Assembly (NCBI GenBank): GCA_014381035.1
Contig: JACMIS010000937.1
Span: forward strand, 1-6,362
Reading direction: 5' to 3'
Length of the DNA: 6,362 nucleotides
Source: Armatimonadota bacterium
GTDB taxonomy: Bacteria > Armatimonadota > Armatimonadia > Armatimonadales > Armatimonadaceae
In this document: piece after piece, positions 1-6,362 of the stretch
Layout: each line of letters starts with the position of its first letter
How positions within the stretch are numbered: the stretch's first letter is position 1
Notes under the pieces: model-generated
What the model saw: only the letters and a program-made list of their open reading frames with translations
Databases searched by the model: none
What the model was told of the DNA's origin: nothing
Made by a program: the position numbers and the translations under genes

Positions 1-120
1 CAGCGGGCCGAACGCCTGGCTCCAGAAGATAAACCTGGGCGAAAGCCAGGCGGCTGCCACGACAGCAATCGGGATCAGGTTGACCCGCTCTACAAATTCC
101 TGCCATTTCTTCTCTTCCAT
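1..120 (-). CDS. Unidentified probable membrane protein, N-terminal 40 residues only
   Basis: The gene starts here and continues beyond the left edge of the window. The visible protein has a charged head (MEEKKWQEFVERV) followed by an apolar stretch of about 20 residues (NLIPIAVVAAAWLSPRFIFW) that could be one membrane segment with the N-terminus inside. I do not recognise the family. The ATG at 118-120 is chosen because a GAGG lies 11 bases upstream. An in-frame GTG at 154-156 would add 12 residues (VSDGKHPEARER) but has no Shine-Dalgarno sequence, so the true start is uncertain. It lies 89 bp downstream of rpoD (53 bp if the GTG is used) on the same strand, with no clear terminator between, so it may be read from the dnaG-rpoD transcript. 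No function is assigned. Confidence 0.55.
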   Translation of the reverse strand, partial: MEEKKWQEFVERVNLIPIAVVAAAWLSPRFIFWSQAFGPL

Positions 121-209
121 GCGTTCGCGTGCCTCGGGATGTTTCCCATCAGACACGGTCGGGGCAAGCAAGGTTGCGTATGCTGAACCCTATGTTCAGG
201 AGTTCCTGG

Positions 210-1571
<1,362 letters not shown>

Positions 1572-1579
1572 GCCGAGTA

Positions 1580-1584
1580 CTCCT
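1580..1584 (-). promoter_or_regulatory. Shine-Dalgarno sequence of rpoD
   Basis: The minus strand reads AGGAG, 8 bases before the GTG at 1569-1571. It decides the start: the next in-frame ATG, 11 codons later, would lose this well-placed site. Confidence 0.85.
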
Positions 1585-1599
1585 AAAAGGTCGTCCGGG

Positions 1600-1613
1600 C
1601 GTGTTGGAACACG
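1600..1613. repeat. Short perfect dyad in the dnaG-rpoD gap
   Basis: CGTGTT-GG-AACACG is a perfect 6-bp inverted repeat with a 2-base centre, 28 bp upstream of the rpoD start. The centre is too short to form a full RNA hairpin loop, so if it is functional it is more likely a protein-binding site on DNA. No good -10 box lies beside it, so its role is unknown. Confidence 0.4.
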
Positions 1614-1658
1614 GTGTCGCGTTTCTCACGTCGGTGACAATTTCGCAGCGGATCGTCA

Positions 1659-3686
1659 TCAGGAGGCTTTGGAGCCATCGCCGCCAGTCGGGCTACGCTT
1701 CAAGGCTTCCATACGATTCTGCCACTGCCGCAGTAGTTCTTCTTCTGCTGCCCCCGCTTTTCCTTCTTGTCCGGCGATAAAGTTATTCTGTTTTTCGGCG
1801 AAACTGTTTTCCTCGATCTGTTGGGACAGGTTACGCGCCTGGCGTTTGCCCTGCCGTTCCACCAGGTAGAGCAAACAATCGTCAATGGCTTGCAGGCTGA
1901 GCGGCTCTTCGTCCTCGGAAAGAAGCAGACGGTCGGCGAAATCGGCGAGTTCCGGATCACGTTCGGCGGCGCGGTTGATGGCTTCGGCGGGCGTCTGACC
2001 GGACGCGAGGAGTGGGAGAGTCCGGTCTACTAGCATCACGGCGCGGGCATCCGAAAACAGGGTCGGGCGGACGCGGTCCTGCACCACTTGAGTCCACTCC
2101 TCGGAGAAAAACGCGCGGAGCACGGTGCGCTCGGCTTTGGGGTCGGCGGTCGCGTCGGCGGCGATTACCGGGGGCGGCTCCTGTGGCGCGTTCCAGCGTC
2201 GGTTATTATTGTAGCCATTTGGGAATGTGCCCCGCCCATTCCCGTCCTGACGCGGCATATAGTTGTTGCCGTAGCCGTTATTGCCCCGCGATTGACCGTA
2301 GTTGTTTCGCGGCGGGAGTGGATTATTCAGAATGTCCGGCGTACTCGTGCCGCCGAACCGGAGCCGTCGCAGTTCACTGCGCAGGGATTCCTCGACGTAA
2401 ACGCTACCGCGCTCCCAGGAGGGGTGATAGCGGGCGATCTTCTGGATCAGCCGGTCCTGCTCCATGGAGGAGCGCACTTCGGCGATGATGCCGAGGGCTT
2501 CGCGCATATACTGCTCGCGACCGTTCGGGTTCTGTACGTCATGTCGACGTACCAGTGCCTGTAGATGGAACTCGGGCACCGACATCGCCTCGTCAATCGC
2601 CCGCTTGAACGCCCCGACGTTCCCCGACGTTACCAGAGAATCGGGGTCCTCGCCGCTGGGCAGATTCAGCACTTTGAGCACGAACGCGTCCGCGCCCGCC
2701 GCCGCGAACAGTTCCGCCGACCGCAATGCCGCGCGGATTCCGGCGTCGTCGGCGTCGAACGACAGCACGACATTTTTAGTGTACCGACCGATCAGGCGGA
2801 CATGCTCATCCGTGAGCGAAGTGCCTAGCGTCGCGATGACGTTAGTGAACCCGGCCTGGTGACACGCGACCACGTCCATGTAGCCTTCCACGATCACCGC
2901 CTGGTCCCGTTCCGAGATGGTTTTGCGGGCGCGGTTCAGCGCGTACAGCGTTTTGGACTTCAAAAAAACCGGCGTTTCTGGCGAGTTGATGTACTTTGCC
3001 GTGTTTTCCGCGGGGGGGAGTATACGGCCCCCGAACGCGATCACCCGCTCCTGAACATCCACGATGGGAAACATTAAGCGACCACGAAACAGGTCGTATC
3101 CCGAGCCGTCGTTGCGCCGCTTGACCAGCCCCGCCCGCTCGGCGTCTTCTAAGTGAACCCCCTGCTGGACGAGATAGCGGGACAGACCCTCCCATTCGTC
3201 GGGGGCGAAACCGACCCCGAAATCTTCGAGCGTCTGGTGGGTCAGTTTGCGCTTTTCGTAAGCATATTCCGTGGCGAGCGGGGCGCGGCGCAAGACCTGC
3301 TGATAAAACCGGGCGGCAAGCGCGTTCGCCTGAATAATCCGGTCACGCTCGGTGCGGTTACGGTCGGCGGCTTCGCGCTCGGCGGGCGTCGCCCCCTTGC
3401 GCGAGAGGGTAATTCCGGCTTTCGCGGCAAGCCGCTCCGCAGCCTCCAGAAATGTTAGATTCTCCGCTTTCTCCAGAAACTTAAAAACATCGCCGCCGAT
3501 GCCGCACGCGCCAAAGCAGTGCCAGCGTCCGCGCTCCGGGTCCACGGTGAAGGAGGGGGTTCGCTCGTTATGAAACGGGCAGATACCTTTCCATGTCCTG
3601 CCTGCCTTTTTGAGCGGCGTGTACGCGGAAATCAGTTCTACAATGTCGGTCCGTTGTCGAATCGCTTCTTTTTCGCTGTCTTCCAC
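1659..3686 (-). CDS. dnaG: DNA primase (DnaG)
   Basis: DnaG makes the RNA primers for leading- and lagging-strand synthesis at the fork, recruited by the replicative helicase DnaB. The protein is 675 residues, somewhat longer than the usual ~600. The N-terminal zinc-binding domain has ligands C36, H39, C57 and C61 (CPFHNERTPSF, then HCFGACGIGGD). The core carries RGRLMFPI (201-208) and KYINSPET (231-238). The catalytic TOPRIM domain shows VEGYMD (E267, D271), SFDADDAG (D311, D313) and GEDPD (345-349). Residues 454-499 are an Asn/Gly/Arg-rich linker, and about 518-662 form the helical C-terminal domain expected to bind DnaB. The start is GTG, and the conserved N-terminus (QRTDIVELI at 11-19) supports it. 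There is no Shine-Dalgarno sequence; a TACACT box ends 7 bases before the GTG. rpoD follows after 87 bp. Confidence 0.98.
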   Translation of the reverse strand: MEDSEKEAIRQRTDIVELISAYTPLKKAGRTWKGICPFHNERTPSFTVDPERGRWHCFGACGIGGDVFKFLEKAENLTFLEAAERLAAKAGITLSRKGATPAEREAADRNRTERDRIIQANALAARFYQQVLRRAPLATEYAYEKRKLTHQTLEDFGVGFAPDEWEGLSRYLVQQGVHLEDAERAGLVKRRNDGSGYDLFRGRLMFPIVDVQERVIAFGGRILPPAENTAKYINSPETPVFLKSKTLYALNRARKTISERDQAVIVEGYMDVVACHQAGFTNVIATLGTSLTDEHVRLIGRYTKNVVLSFDADDAGIRAALRSAELFAAAGADAFVLKVLNLPSGEDPDSLVTSGNVGAFKRAIDEAMSVPEFHLQALVRRHDVQNPNGREQYMREALGIIAEVRSSMEQDRLIQKIARYHPSWERGSVYVEESLRSELRRLRFGGTSTPDILNNPLPPRNNYGQSRGNNGYGNNYMPRQDGNGRGTFPNGYNNNRRWNAPQEPPPVIAADATADPKAERTVLRAFFSEEWTQVVQDRVRPTLFSDARAVMLVDRTLPLLASGQTPAEAINRAAERDPELADFADRLLLSEDEEPLSLQAIDDCLLYLVERQGKRQARNLSQQIEENSFAEKQNNFIAGQEGKAGAAEEELLRQWQNRMEALKRSPTGGDGSKAS

Positions 3687-3693
3687 AATCGGT

Positions 3694-3699
3694 AGTGTA
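3694..3699 (-). promoter_or_regulatory. Possible -10 box for leaderless dnaG mRNA
   Basis: The minus strand reads TACACT, four of six matches to TATAAT including the key TAnnnT positions. It is followed by 7 bases (ACCGATT) and then the dnaG GTG, which would put transcription start at the start codon itself. With 17-bp spacing the -35 position reads GAAGAT, which is not a match, so the promoter is weakly supported. Confidence 0.35.
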
Positions 3700-3797
3700 C
3701 CCGATATTGCCGGACGATCTTCGCGAACCCGAAACCCTCCCCCGCACGGTCGTTTACCACGTCACGCCGCGAGGAGATGCAAAATATTATTAATTTT

Positions 3798-3842
3798 TTA
3801 CGGACGCCGAACACTTATGCCGACACACTCCGGCGTCCGTAA
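3798..3842 (-). other. Perfect 12-bp inverted repeat after the secreted-protein gene
   Basis: TTACGGACGCCG at 3798-3809 is exactly complementary to CGGCGTCCGTAA at 3831-3842, leaving a 21-base loop. It starts 25 bp past the stop of the upstream gene, where a terminator would sit. On the transcribed strand, however, the hairpin is followed by an A-rich stretch, not U residues, and the neighbouring 20 bases (3781-3800) are entirely A/T. It may be a non-canonical terminator, a 3'-end stabiliser, or a remnant of a short inverted-repeat element. Confidence 0.6.
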
Positions 3843-3867
3843 TCAGGAATGCGATGCTCCCGCCACG

Positions 3868-4593
3868 CTACTTGCCGCGATCCAACCCTTTCTCGATTTT
3901 CGTACTCCATCCCGGGATCTCGGTCTTGGACGGCGCGGTGATAGTGAAAGCAGTCTTATCGCTATTGATGGTGATGGTTACATCCTGAGCGACAGGGGAA
4001 AGTATTGTGGTGATATTCGCCTTGCCGCCCGCAGGCTTCCAGACGCCGCGATCCATATGTTCGGGTACGGTCGAGAACGTGCGAAGTATCAGCGACGCCG
4101 AAGTCGGAGAAACTTCCGGCTGTGTCGCTTCGAGCGTAAGCGAGATCAATGGTTTCAGTTTTGCGAGTAGTTCGGTCACGTCTCCCTGATTCGCCTCGCG
4201 GGCGTTGTCGTTGGCGGACTCGACATTTTCAAGATCGCCTAATCCGACCCGCTTGGCGTAATCGTTGATGTCACGTGCCGCACCGAAAGCCGCTTTCACT
4301 CCCTTATCGCTGAGCAGGACTTTCCATGCCTCCTCCGAAAGATTGAAGGTCATCATCTCGCTGACGACGCGGGATTGCCAGAAATCCTGGCTATTCACTG
4401 CGCGTACTCGGGCGACGAGTTCGGCTTTGTTGGCCGTCGCCACGGTTGCACTGACGGGCGAACCCGCATAGGTAGAGGATTTCATCGGCGGTTTAACGGC
4501 TTTCTTGACCGGTGGTGCTGCATTTCCGGGAATCACGCTGCCGAGCAGAATGATACCGAGAAATAACGGTATGTGTTTTGCGAAACTGGACAT
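3868..4593 (-). CDS. Secreted protein of unknown function
   Basis: The protein is 241 residues and I do not recognise it. It opens with a signal peptide: a short positive head (K6, H7), an apolar core (IPLFLGIILLGSVIPG, 8-23) and a likely signal peptidase I site after A25 (PGNA-APP). There is no lipobox cysteine and no cysteine at all. A Pro/Lys linker (27-38, PPVKKAVKPPMK) follows. Residues ~54-155 look largely helical (ELVARVRAVNSQDFWQ, then ELLAKLKPLISLTLEA). The C-terminal part, from about 164, looks like beta strands (SASLILRTF, ANITTIL, DVTITINSDKTAFTITA). The ATG at 4591-4593 is preferred because GAAAGG lies 6 bases upstream and the signal peptide then begins at residue 1. A GTG 19 codons further up would add a Cys-containing leader with no ribosome-binding site. 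It sits alone between a terminator and a hairpin, probably as a single-gene unit. Confidence 0.85.
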   Translation of the reverse strand: MSSFAKHIPLFLGIILLGSVIPGNAAPPVKKAVKPPMKSSTYAGSPVSATVATANKAELVARVRAVNSQDFWQSRVVSEMMTFNLSEEAWKVLLSDKGVKAAFGAARDINDYAKRVGLGDLENVESANDNAREANQGDVTELLAKLKPLISLTLEATQPEVSPTSASLILRTFSTVPEHMDRGVWKPAGGKANITTILSPVAQDVTITINSDKTAFTITAPSKTEIPGWSTKIEKGLDRGK

Positions 4594-4599
4594 AGAGTA

Positions 4600-4605
4600 C
4601 CTTTC
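4600..4605 (-). promoter_or_regulatory. Shine-Dalgarno sequence of the secreted-protein gene
   Basis: The minus strand reads GAAAGG, 6 bases before the ATG at 4591-4593. It favours this start over the longer GTG form. Confidence 0.7.
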
Positions 4606-4652
4606 ACGCTTGCCTTCGTAACAACAGTCGCACGATAGACTCGCTTGCACCG

Positions 4653-4680
4653 TTTATACCCCTGGTGGAGAGCGGCCCAA
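4653..4680 (-). promoter_or_regulatory. Alternative promoter for the secreted-protein gene
   Basis: The minus strand has TTGGGC (4675-4680), a 16-bp spacer and TATAAA (4653-4658). The -10 is five of six, but the -35 matches in only three positions. It is nearer the gene than the 4697-4726 candidate; either or both may be used. Confidence 0.35.
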
Positions 4681-4700
4681 TGGGACTAAAGTCCTGATTG
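4678..4700. repeat. Palindrome at the likely transcription start of the secreted-protein gene
   Basis: The core GGACT-AA-AGTCC (4683-4694) is a perfect 5-bp dyad, extended by CAAT (4678-4681) and ATTG (4697-4700) arms with one and two unpaired bases between. The right arm overlaps the proposed -10 box, and the core covers the expected start point. That is a typical repressor position. A REP-like dispersed repeat is the alternative. Confidence 0.5.
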
Positions 4701-4726
4701 TATGTATTCGTAGAGAAATCTCACAA
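4697..4726 (-). promoter_or_regulatory. Candidate promoter of the secreted-protein gene
   Basis: The minus strand has TTGTGA (4721-4726, four of six to TTGACA), an 18-bp spacer and TACAAT (4697-4702, five of six to TATAAT). It begins just past the clpP terminator and would give a leader of about 95 bases. The downstream palindrome overlaps its -10 box. Confidence 0.45.
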
Positions 4727-4728
4727 AG

Positions 4729-4773
4729 GAAAGCGTCCCTGTCGGGCAAAATGCTCGACAGCGGGACGCTTTC
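4729..4773 (-). terminator. Hairpin terminator after clpP
   Basis: GAAAGCGTCCC (4729-4739) pairs perfectly over 11 bp with GGGACGCTTTC (4763-4773). An inner 8-bp stem (4740-4747 with 4753-4760, one G-U pair) is topped by an AAAAT loop, and there is a 2-base bulge at 4761-4762. It lies 25 bp past the clpP stop. The minus-strand tail reads CTTTCCTTTG, moderately U-rich. It probably ends clpP transcripts and separates clpP from the next gene. Confidence 0.75.
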
Positions 4774-4798
4774 TTCAAACGATCAATGTGCTTTCTGT

Positions 4799-5386
4799 CT
4801 AACGCTTGTCGCGGGAGAGCACCGAGTCCACCAAGCCATAGGCGACCGCCTCATCGGGACTCATAAAGTAGTCTCGCTGAATATCGCGCTTGATCCGGTC
4901 GAAGTCCTGCCCCGTGTGTCGTTGCAGAATCGCCGCCGTTTCGTCGTTGGTTTTCAATACCTCGCGTGCCTGAATCTCGATGTCGAGTGCGGTGCCCTGA
5001 AACCCGGACGAGGCTTGATGGATCATCATCCGCGAATGGGGGAGGGCATATCGCTTACCTTTCGCCCCCCCGGCGAGAAGCACGGCACCCATTGATGCGG
5101 CGAACCCGACACAGATCGTGGAAACGTCGCACTTTATGGTCTGCATCGTGTCATAGATCGCCAGACCCGCATACACCGAGCCGCCCGGCGAGTTGATGTA
5201 CATATCAAGGTCGCGGTCGGGGTCGTCTTTCTCCAGAAACAACAGTTCGGCGACAATCAAGTTCGCGATATGATCGTCCACCGCTTCGCCCAGAAAAATG
5301 ATCCGGTCTTTGAGCAGGCGAGAGAAAATATCGTAAGCGCGTTCTCCCCGTGCGGACTGCTCGACAACCATCGGAACCATAGCCAT
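4799..5386 (-). CDS. clpP: ATP-dependent Clp protease proteolytic subunit (ClpP)
   Basis: ClpP forms the double-heptamer serine protease chamber that degrades proteins fed in by Clp ATPases such as ClpX or ClpC in the cytoplasm. The protein is 195 residues, the normal size. The N-terminus ([20 protein letters not shown]) is typical, and the catalytic triad is visible: S98 in GFAASMGA, H123 in RMMIHQ and D172 in [18 protein letters not shown] (63-70) forms the oxyanion region. The ATG at 5384-5386 is chosen because AAGGAG lies 6 bases upstream and the protein then matches the family start. A TTG 12 codons earlier would add residues unlike the family and place the -10 box inside the gene. The gene follows tig, the common order, but clpX does not follow; a terminator does. 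The subunit appears intact and functional. Confidence 0.98.
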   Translation of the reverse strand: MAMVPMVVEQSARGERAYDIFSRLLKDRIIFLGEAVDDHIANLIVAELLFLEKDDPDRDLDMYINSPGGSVYAGLAIYDTMQTIKCDVSTICVGFAASMGAVLLAGGAKGKRYALPHSRMMIHQASSGFQGTALDIEIQAREVLKTNDETAAILQRHTGQDFDRIKRDIQRDYFMSPDEAVAYGLVDSVLSRDKR

Positions 5387-5392
5387 ATTTCG

Positions 5393-5398
5393 CTCCTT
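5393..5398 (-). promoter_or_regulatory. Shine-Dalgarno sequence of clpP
   Basis: The minus strand reads AAGGAG, 6 bases before the ATG at 5384-5386. It fixes the clpP start and argues against the longer TTG form. Confidence 0.9.
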
Positions 5399-5410
5399 CA
5401 TAACAGGTTC

Positions 5411-5416
5411 ATTATA
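5411..5416 (-). promoter_or_regulatory. -10 box of a likely clpP promoter
   Basis: The minus strand reads TATAAT, a perfect -10 consensus, 24 bases before the clpP ATG. It predicts a leader of about 18 bases that just includes the Shine-Dalgarno site. At 17-bp spacing the -35 position reads TCCGCA, a poor match, and there is no extended -10 TG. A weak or activator-dependent promoter is possible. clpP could thus be transcribed separately from tig. Confidence 0.55.
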
Positions 5417-5436
5417 CGACAAATCGGCACAAATGC

Positions 5437-5498
5437 GGACGCCGTTATAAATATCGTGCCTCCTCTTTCGGGTAGCGCGATAGGCATAACGGCGTTCC
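5437..5498 (-). other. Long hairpin in the tig-clpP gap
   Basis: ACGCCGTTAT (5439-5448) pairs perfectly with ATAACGGCGT (5486-5495). GG/CC at the base adds two pairs across a one-base bulge. A 3x3 internal loop leads to an 8-bp inner stem (5452-5459 with 5475-5482, one G-U pair) and a 15-base loop. It begins 25 bp past the tig stop and ends about 20 bp before the clpP -10 box. No U-tract follows, so it may be a partial terminator or an RNA-processing or stability element between the two genes. Confidence 0.6.
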
Positions 5499-5523
5499 TT
5501 GTGGTGCTGTCAGGCGAACCTGA

Positions 5524-6362
5524 TTACTCGGCGGACTCCTCTGCGGCGGTTTCGGTCGCGACTTCCGCGACGGCGGCTTTTTTGCTACGTCGCTTCGGAG
5601 CGGACGCTTCCAGCGCGAGCGGCTCTGCGGCGGTCGCCAGTTCCATTCCTTCGCCTTCCGCAGTTTCCATGGCGGCTTCACCTGCCTGGGCAATCGAAAG
5701 ACCGGCAGCAGCGGCGGCGTTTTCCTGATCCGCTTTCGCCTCCGCTTCTTCTTCCGCTTCCAGAGCTTCGGCTTCCTCGCTGGTCAGGGTGCGCTCCGTA
5801 ATGTTCGATACTTCCTTAAGATGGCTCAGAATCTTGCGGGTCAGGGCTTGATCCTTGATCTGCGTCATCTGATCGTTCTTTTCCAGAAGTGCTCGCATCG
5901 CGGCGACCGACGTTTTGCGGCGTTCGGATTCCTCGGCGATGCGGGCGTCCACATCGGCATCCTCGACCGTGATCCCTTCGGTGCGGGCGACCTCGGCTAG
6001 CACCAGCGAGTTCCGGATGCGCTGTGCGGCGGCGAGAGCCATCTCTTGACCCACCTGATCGCGGGTCTTACCGGTTTGTTGCAGGTATTGATCCACGGTC
6101 AGATTCGACCGCTTGATCTGCTCGTCTAATTGCTGCGCGTCCACTTGCATCTCGGCGCGAAGCAAAACCTCCGGGAAGTTGATTTGCGAGTTTCGAGCGA
6201 TGGCACCGACGAGGCGGAACTCCAGTTCGCTATCCGCCATCTGCTCGGCGGCTTTATCAAGAGCCTCGGAGAGCGCGACTTTCAGTTCCTCAGCGGTTTT
6301 CGCGGTCGGATGCACCTTGGTCACAAACTCCTCGTTCATTTCGGGGAGTTTCTTTTCGCGCA
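5524..6362 (-). CDS. tig: Trigger factor, C-terminal part (5' end outside window)
   Basis: Trigger factor is the ribosome-bound chaperone that meets nascent chains; its C-terminal domain forms the substrate-cradling arms. Only the last ~279 residues are here, so the ribosome-binding and most of the PPIase domain lie beyond the right edge. The first visible residues (REKKLPEMNEEFVTKV) are the characteristic link from the PPIase domain into the C-terminal domain. The helical arms follow, with FPEVLLRAEMQVDAQQLDEQ and LTVDQYLQQTGKTRDQVGQE as family-like segments. After about SNITERTL (near 5785) the protein changes to an 85-residue low-complexity tail with about 29 Ala and 21 Glu, interrupted by a basic patch KRRSKK. 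The stop is TAA at 5524-5526. clpP follows after 137 bp, the usual tig-clpP order. Confidence 0.93.
   Translation of the reverse strand, partial: REKKLPEMNEEFVTKVHPTAKTAEELKVALSEALDKAAEQMADSELEFRLVGAIARNSQINFPEVLLRAEMQVDAQQLDEQIKRSNLTVDQYLQQTGKTRDQVGQEMALAAAQRIRNSLVLAEVARTEGITVEDADVDARIAEESERRKTSVAAMRALLEKNDQMTQIKDQALTRKILSHLKEVSNITERTLTSEEAEALEAEEEAEAKADQENAAAAAGLSIAQAGEAAMETAEGEGMELATAAEPLALEASAPKRRSKKAAVAEVATETAAEESAE

Noticed and set aside
183..199. Hairpin CTGAAC-5-GTTCAG just after rpoD, as terminator or LexA box
   Set aside because: The stem is only 6 bp and no U-tract follows. The GAAC-GTTC spacing is 5 rather than the 4 of the Gram-positive LexA box.
1614..1658. Promoter for rpoD using TTGTCA as -35
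   Set aside because: The -35 is five of six on the minus strand, but no TAnnnT lies 15-19 bases downstream.
2012..2564. Two overlapping 158-codon plus-strand frames
   Set aside because: Both lie wholly antisense to dnaG and give low-complexity Arg/Ala/Val products without motifs.
4594..4650. GTG start giving the secreted protein 19 more residues
   Set aside because: There is no ribosome-binding site, and the extra residues would bury the signal peptide; the ATG at 4593 has GAAAGG at good spacing.
5387..5422. TTG start giving clpP 12 more residues
   Set aside because: The extension would contain the TATAAT box and the AAGGAG site, and ClpP proteins normally begin at the MAMVPMV position.
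5445..5693. An 82-codon minus-strand frame overlapping the end of tig
   Set aside because: It is an out-of-frame reading of the repetitive Ala/Glu tail, giving a Pro/Arg/Lys-rich product, and it has no conserved features.

Overview
The window is a stretch of housekeeping chromosome from a fairly GC-rich bacterium. All six recognisable genes lie on the minus strand, so they are transcribed from right to left. In that order they are: the C-terminal part of trigger factor (tig), clpP, a small secreted protein of unknown function, DNA primase (dnaG), the primary sigma factor (rpoD), and the first residues of an unidentified probable membrane protein that runs off the left edge. No mobile element, CRISPR array, tRNA, rRNA or obviously acquired DNA is visible. 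The plus strand carries only long open frames that mirror the real genes.

Taxonomy can only be suggested. The primase zinc motif has the CFGAC form (Cys-x3-Cys). As recalled, this form is common in Chloroflexota and Armatimonadota-like lineages, and the sigma factor has the [10 protein letters not shown] linker seen in Gram-positive-side phyla. A member of the Terrabacteria, perhaps Armatimonadota, is my best guess, held with low confidence.

Layout. (1) 5387-6362: tig ends in an Ala/Glu-rich tail, then a 137-bp gap holds a large hairpin and a good -10 box for clpP. (2) 4594-5386: clpP begins at an ATG with a strong Shine-Dalgarno sequence and is followed by a convincing hairpin terminator. 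clpX, the common next gene, is not there. (3) 3687-4593: the secreted protein has its own likely promoter overlapping a palindrome. It is followed by a perfect 12-bp hairpin that has an A-tract where a terminator would have a U-tract. (4) 157-3686: dnaG and rpoD are 87 bp apart, the core of the classical macromolecular-synthesis operon (rpsU-dnaG-rpoD) without rpsU next to it. dnaG seems to lack a Shine-Dalgarno sequence and may be leaderless, whereas rpoD has an excellent one.

The genes cover protein folding (trigger factor), protein turnover (ClpP), replication priming (DnaG) and transcription initiation (sigma-70). The main curiosities are the low-complexity additions to three of these proteins (tig tail, Asn/Gly-rich primase linker, acidic and internally repeated sigma N-terminus) and the intergenic hairpins, which share a GGACGC core. 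I see no convincing undescribed multi-gene system.
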